The translations under genes were made by a program, and so were the position numbers. Shown here in pieces: positions 1 to 7,400 of a stretch of 8,338 nucleotides of DNA. The DNA comes from an uncultured Eisenbergiella sp. (lineage in GTDB: Bacteria; Bacillota; Clostridia; Lachnospirales; Lachnospiraceae). The stretch lies in contig CANQTI010000080.1 of NCBI GenBank assembly GCA_947626725.1, positions 1-8,338 on the forward strand, given 5' to 3'. Below the pieces are notes generated by a model, which saw only the letters and a list, made by a program, of their open reading frames with translations, searched no databases and was not told the DNA's origin. Each line of letters starts with the position of its first letter. The stretch's first letter is position 1.

Positions 1-65
1 CGGCCTTTGCTCCGCAAATTCTTAAATACATTCTGCAGTTTGTCCGTTAAGCTCTCAAATGCCAT
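1..65 (-). CDS. ffh: Signal recognition particle protein Ffh (SRP54), first 21 codons
   Basis: Ffh is the SRP GTPase that binds signal sequences on ribosome-nascent chains and docks with FtsY. Only the N terminus is inside the window, reading MAFESLTDKLQNVFKNLR followed by Ser-Lys-Gly. This matches the start of bacterial Ffh N domains (MAFE.L.D.LQ......R.KG, as in B. subtilis). The ATG has a GGGAG site 7 bases upstream, and the position directly after ylxM is the expected Firmicutes order. The gene continues past the low-coordinate edge; the GTPase and M domains are not visible. The identification rests on a short stretch plus context, which together are strong. Confidence 0.9.
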   Translation of the reverse strand, partial: MAFESLTDKLQNVFKNLRSKG

Positions 66-72
66 CCATACG

Positions 73-77
73 CTCCC
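73..77 (-). promoter_or_regulatory. Ribosome binding site of ffh
   Basis: GGGAG on the minus strand lies 7 bases before the ATG at 65-63 and supports the ffh start. Confidence 0.65.
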
Positions 78-85
78 ATGCCATG

Positions 86-251
86 CGGCTTCCGATGCTG
101 CCCGCGCTCTGCCCCGCCAGATGCCTCATCCGTCCGGCTCCGGCCGATGCTCAAGGCTCTGCCGAACGCCTCACCCGCCCGGCTTTGGCCGATATTCGAA
201 GCGCTGCCAGGCGCCCCACCCGTCCGGCTCCGGCCGATGTTCAAAGCTCCT
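86..251. repeat. 45-base GC-rich tandem repeat between ylxM and ffh
   Basis: Three full 45-base units lie at 117-161, 162-206 and 207-251, with a shortened, diverged copy at about 86-116. Units one and three share 37 of 45 positions, including an identical run of 19 bases (131-149 and 221-239); unit two matches unit one at 33 of 45. Each unit can form a small hairpin with a 4-bp stem CGGC/GCCG (135-146, 180-191, 225-236). The loop differs in unit two (CAAA rather than CGGA on the minus strand) while the stem is unchanged. The array runs from the last codons of ylxM almost to the ffh ribosome site, so it would be in the ylxM-ffh transcript. Confidence 0.85.
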
Positions 252-555
252 CCAGGATCTGTCTCGCCAGCCGCCGCACCTCTTCCTCCGAACTGCGGCT
301 CTCGATCTGCGCCACCGTATCCTTCACCCGCCCGAACTTTTCGATCAGGTGCAGCTTGCTCTCATACGCCTGCAGCGTCCTGTCGCAGCGTCGGATCAGA
401 TCGTGCACGCCCTGGCGGCTGATGCCCTGCTCCTGCGCGATCTCACTCAGAGACAGATCGTTCAGGACCACATCCTCATAGATCTGCCGCTGATGCCCTG
501 TCAGAAGCTCCCCATAAAAGTCATACAGCAGACCCTGCTCTACGATTTTCTCCAT
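241..555 (-). CDS. ylxM: YlxM/p13-like SRP-associated helix-turn-helix protein
   Basis: YlxM proteins are small helix-turn-helix proteins encoded just before ffh in Firmicutes; in streptococci the homologue associates with the signal recognition particle and modulates its GTPases. The 104-residue product is close to the usual ~110. It begins MEKIVEQGLLYDFYGELLTG, has the typical HQRQIYEDVVLNDLSLSEIA stretch, and a sigma-factor-like helix-turn-helix at about 36-58 (LSEIAQEQGISRQGVHDLIRR). A charged helical C-terminal half (about 60-104) includes AYESKLHLIEKFG. The start at 555 is chosen from its GAGGTGG site and the promoter placement. The gene has its own promoter and precedes ffh by 175 bases, a wide gap for a pair that is normally tightly spaced. 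The last 11 bases of the gene form part of the 45-base tandem repeat that fills the gap. Confidence 0.95.
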   Translation of the reverse strand: MEKIVEQGLLYDFYGELLTGHQRQIYEDVVLNDLSLSEIAQEQGISRQGVHDLIRRCDRTLQAYESKLHLIEKFGRVKDTVAQIESRSSEEEVRRLARQILEEL

Positions 556-561
556 GGCGAA

Positions 562-568
562 CCACCTC
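562..568 (-). promoter_or_regulatory. Ribosome binding site deciding the ylxM start
   Basis: GAGGTGG lies 6 bases before the ATG at 555-553. It supports this start over the in-frame ATG at 606, which would overlap the -35 box and fall upstream of the predicted transcript. Confidence 0.8.
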
Positions 569-577
569 ACTTTGGGT

Positions 578-606
578 ATGATACATGATTTCGAGGGCGG
601 TGTCAA
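578..606 (-). promoter_or_regulatory. Sigma-A promoter for ylxM-ffh
   Basis: On the minus strand a perfect TTGACA -35 box (606-601) and a TATCAT -10 box (583-578) are separated by exactly 17 bases. The predicted transcription start is near 571, giving a leader of only about 16 bases that is almost entirely ribosome binding site. This is the only near-consensus promoter I found in the window, and it separates ylxM-ffh from the upstream genes. Confidence 0.88.
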
Positions 607-610
607 GGAT

Positions 611-695
611 TTTCGCTTTACAACATGATAAAATGTTTCGCTTTACAACATGATAAAATTTTGCTTTACAGCATGATAAAATTTTGTTTTACACC
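611..695. repeat. AT-rich tandem direct repeats (~24 bases) upstream of the ylxM promoter
   Basis: Three near-identical units and a partial fourth occur head to tail: 611-635, 636-659, 660-682 and the start of a fourth at 683-695. The shared plus-strand core is GCTTTACA(A/G)CATGATAAAAT. Units one and two are identical over their first 24 bases; the third has one substitution and one deletion; the fourth keeps only TTTGTTTTACA. The array starts 4 bases beyond the -35 box of the ylxM promoter, covering about -40 to -124 relative to the inferred transcription start. It is much more AT-rich than the surrounding sequence. An operator array, UP-element-like region or degenerate insertion scar are all possible; the sequence does not decide. 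Confidence 0.85.
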
Positions 696-714
696 TTCAA
701 AAACTGATTTCGAT

Positions 715-1950
715 TCAATCCTTCTTCTCCGGCGTCCGTTTCCGGTTCAGGTACACATCCAGCTTTTCCTTCATCTTATCCGGCATCTTCCGGTCCACGG
801 GGCAGCGTCTGGCGTTGGCCATCCGGTCCGTAAAGGTAATGATGAAGTCGATATCCTTCTGCATCTGCGCGGCCTTCATCACCGCGCGGGTATCATAGCT
901 GTTGTGGATCGTCGCCACGTTGTTCTGCACAGCACGGGCGAAGGACACCGCCGGGATCCCCTGATCCGCAAAGGGCGTGGAATCGCTGGAATAGACGCCG
1001 TCATTTGCGGCGATGCCGAAGCCTTCCTCGCTGGCAAGGTACTCTATGTAATGCACCAGCTTCTCCTCCGAGGTACAGCAGGCGATGAACCGGCCCATGA
1101 TGCAGCCGATCATATCCAGGTTGATGTTGAGGACGATCTGCTTCAGCGCCTCCCCGTGCTGCGCGCAGTAAGCCTTGGAGCCCAACAGCCCCCGCTCCTC
1201 CGAGCCGCACCATAAGAACCGAAGGCCGTAGCGGTGCGGCTGCTTCAGGAAATGCTCCGCAATCCCCAAAAGGCCGATACAACCGGACATGTTGTCATAA
1301 GCACCCTGGGAAAGAGAGGTGCTGTCATAATGGGCCGTGAGCACGATCCACTCGTCCACATCGCCCGGCAGTTCCATCACCACGTTGCGGGATTCTCCCT
1401 CGTATTCGTCCTGGGACAGCACGATCCGTGCCGTCTGTACGCCGTCCCGGATCAGCTCGATGGCATCCTTTACATTGATATTGACGCCCGGGATCTTGTT
1501 TCCCTTGCTGACATAGGAACGAAGCTCCCTCTGGTCGATATCCCGGTCCGCATAATTGGCATTGCCGTCGTAGGTGATAAAGCCCACGGCGCCATTTTCC
1601 AGGATATCCTGATAGGTCCAGTATCCGAGATGACCGTCCAGCATGACGATCTTTCCCCGGCATTCCTGCAGGGAACAGGCGTCCTTGTTGCGCAGATAAT
1701 AGAGCGGGGCCTCCACGGTCCCGCTGCCCGCGCATTTATAGCCCTTGCAGATGATCTCTTTGCCGTCCGCCAAAAGCTTCGCCTCATGAATATCCGCCAT
1801 TTCCACCGAAAAAGGCTCCAGATGCGCACTGCCGCCCATTTCCGCACACAGGCCCATCAGGTATTCGGCGCATTTCAGCTCTTCCCCGCTGCCGCCCGTC
1901 CTGACATAAGCGGTTTCCTCAAAGATCCGATCTATTTTCTCCAGCTTCAT
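715..1950 (-). CDS. M28-family zinc aminopeptidase with PA-like insertion
   Basis: The product is a di-zinc M28 peptidase, a family that mostly removes N-terminal residues from peptides. With the chosen start it has 411 residues. Metal and catalytic residues are all visible: His207 in TAHYDS, bridging Asp219 in YDNMSG, the acidic pair Glu251-Glu252 in GSEERGLLG (general base and ligand), Asp279 in NLDMIG, and His349 in ATIHNSYDT. A protease-associated-like segment is inserted at about 85-185 (GKIVMLDGH, GAVGFITYDG, IPGVNINV). There is no signal peptide or membrane segment, so a cytoplasmic role in peptide turnover is inferred; substrate is unknown. The ATG at 1950 is preceded by AGAGGG at 1957-1962, 6 bases upstream. 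The frame stays open to a GTG at 2061, but that 37-residue extension (Cys/Gly/Lys-rich) has no family-like features and no good ribosome site. The gene follows ilvA after a 173-base spacer. The lysine-rich tail KRTPEKKD is unremarkable. Confidence 0.93.
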   Translation of the reverse strand: MKLEKIDRIFEETAYVRTGGSGEELKCAEYLMGLCAEMGGSAHLEPFSVEMADIHEAKLLADGKEIICKGYKCAGSGTVEAPLYYLRNKDACSLQECRGKIVMLDGHLGYWTYQDILENGAVGFITYDGNANYADRDIDQRELRSYVSKGNKIPGVNINVKDAIELIRDGVQTARIVLSQDEYEGESRNVVMELPGDVDEWIVLTAHYDSTSLSQGAYDNMSGCIGLLGIAEHFLKQPHRYGLRFLWCGSEERGLLGSKAYCAQHGEALKQIVLNINLDMIGCIMGRFIACCTSEEKLVHYIEYLASEEGFGIAANDGVYSSDSTPFADQGIPAVSFARAVQNNVATIHNSYDTRAVMKAAQMQKDIDFIITFTDRMANARRCPVDRKMPDKMKEKLDVYLNRKRTPEKKD

Positions 1951-2003
1951 TTTCTTCCCTCTCTTCGCCTTTCCGCTGACCGCGCCGCAATGTGGCGTCC
2001 CTT

Positions 2004-2087
2004 CCTTTTCACGGGACACCGTGCCATATCCTCCCGCCCCACAGCAAGGGGCCGTTTTCACGGGGTAGGCTGCCCATTATTCTCCCG
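2004..2087 (-). repeat. Two diverged copies of a ~33-36 base direct repeat in the ilvA-peptidase spacer
   Basis: The 173-base spacer between ilvA and the peptidase holds two related segments, 2052-2087 and 2004-2036. On the minus strand both read CGGGAG(A/G)AT, then ATGG, then CCCGTGAAAA and GG, with small indels between. The first copy can form a CCGT-GAAA-ACGG mini-hairpin; the second cannot form it fully. This looks like an old local duplication. I see no promoter, terminator or riboswitch here. Confidence 0.4.
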
Positions 2088-2123
2088 CGCACGGTCCGCT
2101 ATTCTTCCTCCGCCGGGTGCGGA

Positions 2124-3350
2124 TCACATATCCGTCCGCACCACGCTGGGCTCATAACCGCCCTCCCGCAGCGCTTCCAGAATCTCATTCTTATGCTGTG
2201 TGCCGAAAGCCTCCATGGTGATGCGCAGCTCCACCGCCGCATTGCGGTTAATGGAAACGAACTGGTTGTGAGCCAGCCGGATCACGTTTCCGTTGGCCTT
2301 CGCCACGATGCCGGAGACCCGGTAAAGCTCGCCCGGTTTGTCAGGCAGCAGCACCGACACGGTGAAAATCCGATCCCGCAGGATCAGGCCCTGCTGCACC
2401 ACAGAGGACATGGTGATCACGTCCATGTTGCCGCCGCTTAAGATGGCTACCACTTTCTTTCCTTTTAAATCCATATGCTTCAGCGCCGCGGCGGCCAGAA
2501 GTCCGGAATTTTCCACGATCATTTTGTGATTTTCTACCATATCCAGAAAAGCTACCACCAGTTCCGCATCCTCCACCGTGACGATGCCGTCCAGATTTTT
2601 CTGAACATAAGGGAAGATCTTTTCGCCAGGTGTCTTTACCGCAGTGCCGTCCGCGATGGTGCTGACGCTGGGCAGCGTCGTCACCTTTCCGTTTTCCAGT
2701 GATTTCTGCATACAGTTGGCATTGGCCGGTTCTACACCGATGACCTTGATCTTGGGATTCAAAAGCTTGGCCAACGTGGATACGCCCGCGGCCAGGCCGC
2801 CGCCGCCGATGGGTACGAAAATGTAATCCACCAGAGGAAGCTCCTTGACGATCTCCATGGCGATGGTGCCCTGTCCGGTGGCTACGGCCAGATCGTCAAA
2901 GGGATGGACGAAGGTATAGCCGTACTGCTCCGCCAGTTCATACGCCTTCGCGCAGGCCTCGTCATAGACATCCCCGTAAAGCACCACCTCCGCGCCATAG
3001 CCTTTGGTGCGGTTCACCTTGATCAGCGGCGTGGTGGTAGGCATGACGATGGTGGCCTTCACGCCGTAACGCTTGGCCGCGTAAGCCACGCCCTGCGCAT
3101 GATTTCCCGCAGAGGCGGTAATCACGCCCTTCTGCCGTTCCCCGTCCGTCAGTGTGGTCATCTTATAATAAGCGCCGCGCACCTTATAGGCCCCGGTGAA
3201 CTGCATGTTTTCCGGCTTGAAATATACCTTCGCGCCGGTCATCTCGCTGAAATATTCGCTGTAAACCAGCTTTGTCTCCTGCGTCACGCTGCGGACTACT
3301 TCCGACGCCTCTTCAAATTTTTCCAGCGTCAGCATCTTCTCTTCTTCCAC
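2124..3350 (-). CDS. ilvA: Threonine ammonia-lyase (threonine dehydratase), ACT-domain form
   Basis: This PLP enzyme deaminates L-threonine to 2-oxobutanoate and ammonia, the first committed step of isoleucine synthesis or, in catabolic versions, of threonine fermentation. The 408-residue product has the fold-type II PLP domain at about 1-325: the Schiff-base lysine in GAYKVRGAYYKM (Lys56), SAGNHAQG (80-87), the phosphate-binding loop GGGGL (182-186) and SGGN (305-308). A C-terminal ACT-like domain at about 327-402 (DRIFTVSVLLPDKPGELYRV onward) indicates the medium-length form with a single regulatory domain, rather than long E. coli IlvA or the short TdcB lacking it. Translation starts at GTG, supported by AAGGAGGGG. 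It lies 14 bases after ftsY, suggesting co-transcription; the position inside the SRP gene cluster is unrelated to function. Biosynthetic versus catabolic role cannot be decided from sequence, and tdcB is sometimes used for such proteins. No leader peptide or T-box is seen. Confidence 0.93.
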   Translation of the reverse strand: MEEEKMLTLEKFEEASEVVRSVTQETKLVYSEYFSEMTGAKVYFKPENMQFTGAYKVRGAYYKMTTLTDGERQKGVITASAGNHAQGVAYAAKRYGVKATIVMPTTTPLIKVNRTKGYGAEVVLYGDVYDEACAKAYELAEQYGYTFVHPFDDLAVATGQGTIAMEIVKELPLVDYIFVPIGGGGLAAGVSTLAKLLNPKIKVIGVEPANANCMQKSLENGKVTTLPSVSTIADGTAVKTPGEKIFPYVQKNLDGIVTVEDAELVVAFLDMVENHKMIVENSGLLAAAALKHMDLKGKKVVAILSGGNMDVITMSSVVQQGLILRDRIFTVSVLLPDKPGELYRVSGIVAKANGNVIRLAHNQFVSINRNAAVELRITMEAFGTQHKNEILEALREGGYEPSVVRTDM

Positions 3351-3355
3351 GGGTT

Positions 3356-3364
3356 CCCCTCCTT
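3356..3364 (-). promoter_or_regulatory. Ribosome binding site fixing the GTG start of ilvA
   Basis: AAGGAGGGG sits right after the ftsY stop codon, with its GGAGG core 7 bases before a GTG codon at 3350-3348. The alternative ATG five codons in (3335-3333) has only a weak purine stretch ahead of it, so the GTG is the better supported start. Confidence 0.75.
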
Positions 3365-4306
3365 TTACTCATCCTCTGTTTTCACATCAAACAGAGCATT
3401 GACGAACTGCCCTGCGTCGAACTTCTGCAAATCCTCGATGTGTTCTCCCACGCCGATATATTTTACCGGAATGCCCAGCTCGGACTGAATCGCCACCGCG
3501 ATGCCGCCCTTAGCCGTACCGTCCATCTTGGTCAAAATGATGCCGGTCAGATCGGCCACCTGAGAGAACTCCCTGGCCTGCGCCAGCGCGTTCTGTCCCG
3601 TAGTGCCGTCCAATACCACGAGATTCTCCCGGTGGACGCCGGGGAACTCCCGATCAATGATGCGGTTCATTTTTTTCAGTTCTTCCATCAGATTCTTCTT
3701 ATTGTGCAGCCGTCCGGCGGTATCGCACAAAAGCACGTCCGTCCGCCTGGCCTTGGCCGCGCTCACCGCATCGAAGATCACGCTGGCCGGATCCGCGCCT
3801 TCCCTGCCGCCAATCATGTCCACACCGGCCCGATTGGCCCACTGGGCCAGCTGCTCTCCGGCTGCCGCCCGGAACGTATCCGCCGCCGCGATCAGCACCC
3901 GCCGGCCCTGGCCCTTCAGCTTGGCGGCGAGCTTTCCCACAGAGGTGGTCTTGCCCACGCCATTGACGCCGATCACCAGCACCACGGACTGCTCCTTTTC
4001 AAAATCATAGGCGGTCTCTCCCACGTCCATCTGCTCCCGGATGCTGTCGATCAGAAGCTGTCGGCATTCCTCCGGCTTCCTGAAACCCTGGCTGCGCACC
4101 TGCTCCTTCAGACGATCCAGGATCTTTGAAGTGGCATTGACTCCAAGATCTCCCATGATCAGGATTTCCTCCAGCTCCTCATAGAAATCCTCGTCAATCT
4201 CCGAAAAGCCGGAAAAAATGGCATCAATGCCGTGTACGATATTGTTTCTGGTCTTCGTCAGTCCCTCTTTCAGTCTGGCGAAAAAGCCTTTTTTTTCTTC
4301 TTCCAT
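3365..4306 (-). CDS. ftsY: Signal recognition particle receptor FtsY
   Basis: FtsY is the membrane-associated GTPase that receives ribosome-SRP complexes from Ffh and delivers nascent membrane proteins to the Sec translocon. The 313-residue product has the N domain (about 1-105) and the GTPase G domain: G1 GVNGVGKTT at 113-121, G2 DTFRAAA at 143-149, G3 DTAGR at 195-199, G4 TKMDGTAKGG at 259-268 and GVGE at 285-288. The long acidic A domain of E. coli FtsY is absent, as is normal in Firmicutes; a short basic/amphipathic N terminus (KKGFFARLKEGLTKTRNN) could contact the membrane. The ATG start is preceded by GAGG at 4311-4314, only 4 bases away. The gene follows smc after 99 bases and is followed by ilvA after 14 bases. 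Its partner gene ffh starts at the far end of the window. Confidence 0.98.
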   Translation of the reverse strand: MEEEKKGFFARLKEGLTKTRNNIVHGIDAIFSGFSEIDEDFYEELEEILIMGDLGVNATSKILDRLKEQVRSQGFRKPEECRQLLIDSIREQMDVGETAYDFEKEQSVVLVIGVNGVGKTTSVGKLAAKLKGQGRRVLIAAADTFRAAAGEQLAQWANRAGVDMIGGREGADPASVIFDAVSAAKARRTDVLLCDTAGRLHNKKNLMEELKKMNRIIDREFPGVHRENLVVLDGTTGQNALAQAREFSQVADLTGIILTKMDGTAKGGIAVAIQSELGIPVKYIGVGEHIEDLQKFDAGQFVNALFDVKTEDE

Positions 4307-4319
4307 GCTTCCTCTTTTC

Positions 4320-4333
4320 CCGCAGCGCTGCGG
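4320..4333. repeat. Perfect 14-base palindrome in the ftsY leader
   Basis: CCGCAGCGCTGCGG is fully self-complementary and could form a 5-bp GC stem with a GCGC loop (or a longer duplex as DNA). It lies in the 99-base smc-ftsY spacer and ends 5 bases before the GAGG ribosome site of ftsY. No T-tract follows on either strand, so it does not look like an intrinsic terminator. An RNA hairpin that affects ftsY translation or mRNA processing is possible but is inference. Confidence 0.5.
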
Positions 4334-4405
4334 CAGAATATCGTCTTTCCCGTGCCGTACGCCGCGATCCGGCCATGCCGCCGGCTTTTCCTGACACGGG
4401 GATTT

Positions 4406-7400
4406 TCACGCCGTCAGATCCTTTTCAATCAGGCTGACGCTCACCAGCGCGGATACACCTTTTTCCTGCATCGTGATGCCGTACAGCCGGTCCGCCGCCT
4501 CCATGGTTCCCCTTCTGTGGGTAATAATGATGAACTGGGTATGGGCGGTCAGTTTGTGCAGATACCTTGCATACCGCCCCACGTTGCTGTCATCCAGCGC
4601 CGCTTCGATCTCATCCAGCAGGCAGAAAGGCGACGGCTTCAGATTCTGGATCGCAAACAGCAGAGAAATCGCGGTCAGCGCCTTCTCCCCGCCGGACAGC
4701 TGCATCATGTTCTGCAGTTTTTTCCCAGGCGGCTGCGCAATAATTCGAATGCCCGCCTCCAGGATATCCTCATCCTCCATCAGCTCCAGCGTGGCCTTGC
4801 CGCCGCCGAACAGTTCCTTGAACACCCGGTCAAACTGGCTGCCGATCTGGGCGAACTTCTCCTTGAACTGCCTGCGCATCGCCTCATCCAGTTCAACGAT
4901 GATATGGGTCAGCGTCTTCTCCGCTTCCACCAGGTCGTCGTGCTGGGTTTTCATAAAAGTATAGCGTTCCATCAGGTTCCTGTAGTCCTCGATGGCGTTG
5001 ACGTTCACATCGCCCAGCCGCCGGATGGCGTCCTTCAGTGCAGCAGCACTCCTTTTCACCTCGGCCAGATCCGTCAGGGCCTCGTCCCGAAGAAGAGACG
5101 CGTCGCTCAATGTGATCCCATACTCGTTCCACATATAATTGATCTGTGACTCAATGGACTCCTCCAGCCGTTCCTTCTGCGCGTTCAGACGGTATACATC
5201 TTTGTCCAGCGCATTCATCCTTCCGGACAGTTCTTCCCGTTTTGCAAAAAAGTTTTTCTGTTTGGCGCTCAATTCTTCCTTTCGCTGACCGTCTTCTTCC
5301 AGCAGTCCCTGCGCCCTGCTCCGATCCTGTCCGGATTCAGCTATTGTCTGTTCGATGACAGAAATACGCTCTTCCTTCTCCGCAATTCCTTCCTGACCGG
5401 TCTCGATGCTCTCGCGCACCTCCGCCAGCTCCGCCTCGTAGCGCTCCAGTTCTCCATCGAGACGATCTATGTTCGCCTGATAAAATCCAGCCTGCTGCCG
5501 GGCGCCTTCCACTTCCACTTCCCGCTCACCCAATGCTGCGGTCTGCTCGGATTCTTCCCTGCGGCGCTGCTCCAGCTCTTCCTGACGAACGGCGATCTCT
5601 TCCTCTGTCCGCTTTTCCTGCTCCTGAGAGCTGGCCAGTTCCGCCTGGATGTCCTCCCGGCTCTTCTTCAGCTCCCTGGTCTGCGCCTCGATTTCTTCTT
5701 CTTCTCTGCGGAGAGAATCCATTCCCGCCGCCGTCTGAGATTTTTTCTCCTGAGCGGCCAATACATTCAGCCTGGCGGTATTCTGCCGGATAAAGGCCTG
5801 CTGCAGCTGCATTTTTGACTGTTCCAGTTCCAGCCGCAGCCGGTTCCTTCTCTGTTTGATCTGCTCGATCTCGTCCAGCAGCACATCCACCCGCCGCAGG
5901 GTCTGCTTCACCTTCTGTTCCAGCTCGTCCATTTCCCGTCGACGCCCCAGAAGATTGCTGCTGTTTTTGAACGCGCCGCCGCTGATCGCGCCGCCGGGGG
6001 CCAGCAGTTCCCCTTCCAGCGTAACGATGCGGAAGGAGTAGCCATATTTTTTCGCCAAAAGCACTGCGTTATCCACCTGATCGACCACAACGATCCTGCC
6101 CAGCAGGGATTTCGCCACATCCGCATATTCCTTCCGGATCTGGACCAGTTCATGCGCCAAGCCCAGCACGCCTTTTTCGGAAAGCGCATCTCCCTGTTTA
6201 AAAACCTGCGCATTTCTGATGCTGGTCAACGGCAGGAATGTGGCCCTTCCGCCCTTGGTCTGTTTTAAATAGGCAATCATCCGTTTCGCCGTCTCTTCAT
6301 CCTGCGTCACAATGTTCTGAATATTGCCGCCAAGCGCAGTTTCGATGGCCGTCTCGTATTTTTTCTCCACCTTGAGGATATCGGCCACCACACCGATGAT
6401 GCCCCTGGTATGCTCTTTCTGCTCCATGACACGGCGAACGCTGCCCCCATAGCCCTCGTAGCGTTCCGTCAGGTTGCTCAGCGCGTCCAGCCTGGATTTA
6501 TCCTGATGATACAATACCTGCGTATCCCGAAGCTCCCGGTCCTTCGCGGCCAGCTCTTCCCGAAGTCCGGAAAGCCTTTCTTCCATCGTACTCTGCTCGT
6601 CCTGAAACGTGCGAATCTCCTCGCCCACGGCCTCGAAAGCTTCCTCCAGCTTCCGAATACTCTCCGCCTGCTCCGCCTCGTCAGACTTCGCCTGCAGCAG
6701 GCGGGAATTGAGCTGCGCGCGCCGAATCTGAATTTGCTCCTGCATGGTATCGAACCGTCCCATTCGGGATCTGATCGCCGCCCGCTCATTGAGGGCTTCT
6801 ATGATGGCATTTTTGCCGGACTCAATGGAGGCATTGAGCGCCGCAATCCGATCCTGCACCTGCAAAAGCAGCGCAGCCGCCTCGTCCCGACTCTGCCTCA
6901 TCTCTTCCCATTTCGCGTCATACTGGGCCTTCTGCTCCAGCATTTTCTCCTTTTCCGCGCCGCGGGAATCGATCTCCTGCTGCAGCGCAGCCTGACGATT
7001 CTGCAAATGGGCCTCATTGCCCCGAACGGAATTAATCTGCTCTTTCAGGACCGCGATCTCGCCTTCCAGCTTTCCCTGCAGCACAGTGGTATCCGTCACC
7101 CTGGCCCTGGCGTCCTCCATCTCCCGCTCCAGCTTTTCCAAGAGTGCCTGAATCCGGTCATACTCCTGTCTGGTATCCTGAAATGCCTGCGTGGTATCAG
7201 CCAGATCATCCGCCGCGATCTTACGGTTCTTTTCAACCTCAAAGAGCTGCTCCTGAAGCTTCCTGCTCTCCAGCAAAAATACATTCACATCCAGCGTCTT
7301 CAGTTCTTCTTTTTTCCTCAGGTAGACCTTCGCCTTTTCCGCCTGCTTTTCCAGCGGTGCCACCTGCTTTTCCAATTCACCCAAGATATCTGAAATACGC

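Noticed and set aside
117..251. CRISPR or transposon-end structure in the ylxM-ffh spacer
   Set aside because: The units are contiguous with no unique spacers, and there are no terminal inverted repeats, target duplication or transposase remnants.
7..588. Open frames of 193, 140 and 114 codons on the plus strand across ylxM and its downstream spacer
   Set aside because: They are antisense to ylxM and ffh, which have family-specific motifs, ribosome sites and a promoter. The frames stay open because of GC-rich codons and the 45-base repeat; composition is Pro/Arg/Ser/Cys-rich and unlike a real protein.
556..606. Longer N terminus for YlxM starting at 606
   Set aside because: The extra 17 residues would be encoded by the promoter itself, upstream of the predicted transcript start, whereas the ATG at 555 has a good ribosome site and gives the usual family N terminus.
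611..695. CRISPR array
   Set aside because: The units are directly adjacent with no spacers between them and number only three to four, so they are simple tandem repeats.
696..714. Intrinsic terminator after the peptidase gene
   Set aside because: No GC-rich stem followed by a T-run is seen on the minus strand between the peptidase stop and the ylxM promoter; only a weak imperfect inverted stretch exists.
1234..2157. 307-codon open frame on the plus strand antisense to the M28 peptidase
   Set aside because: The minus-strand peptidase has all zinc ligands in order; the antisense product shows no recognisable domain.
4232..5149. 305-codon open frame on the plus strand antisense to smc and the start of ftsY
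   Set aside because: It mirrors the SMC C-terminal head, whose signature, Walker B and switch motifs are intact on the minus strand.
6410..7393. 327-codon Leu-rich open frame on the plus strand antisense to the SMC coiled coil
   Set aside because: Leu richness is the complement of the Gln/Glu/Lys codons of a coiled coil; there is no membrane-protein pattern or start signal to support it.
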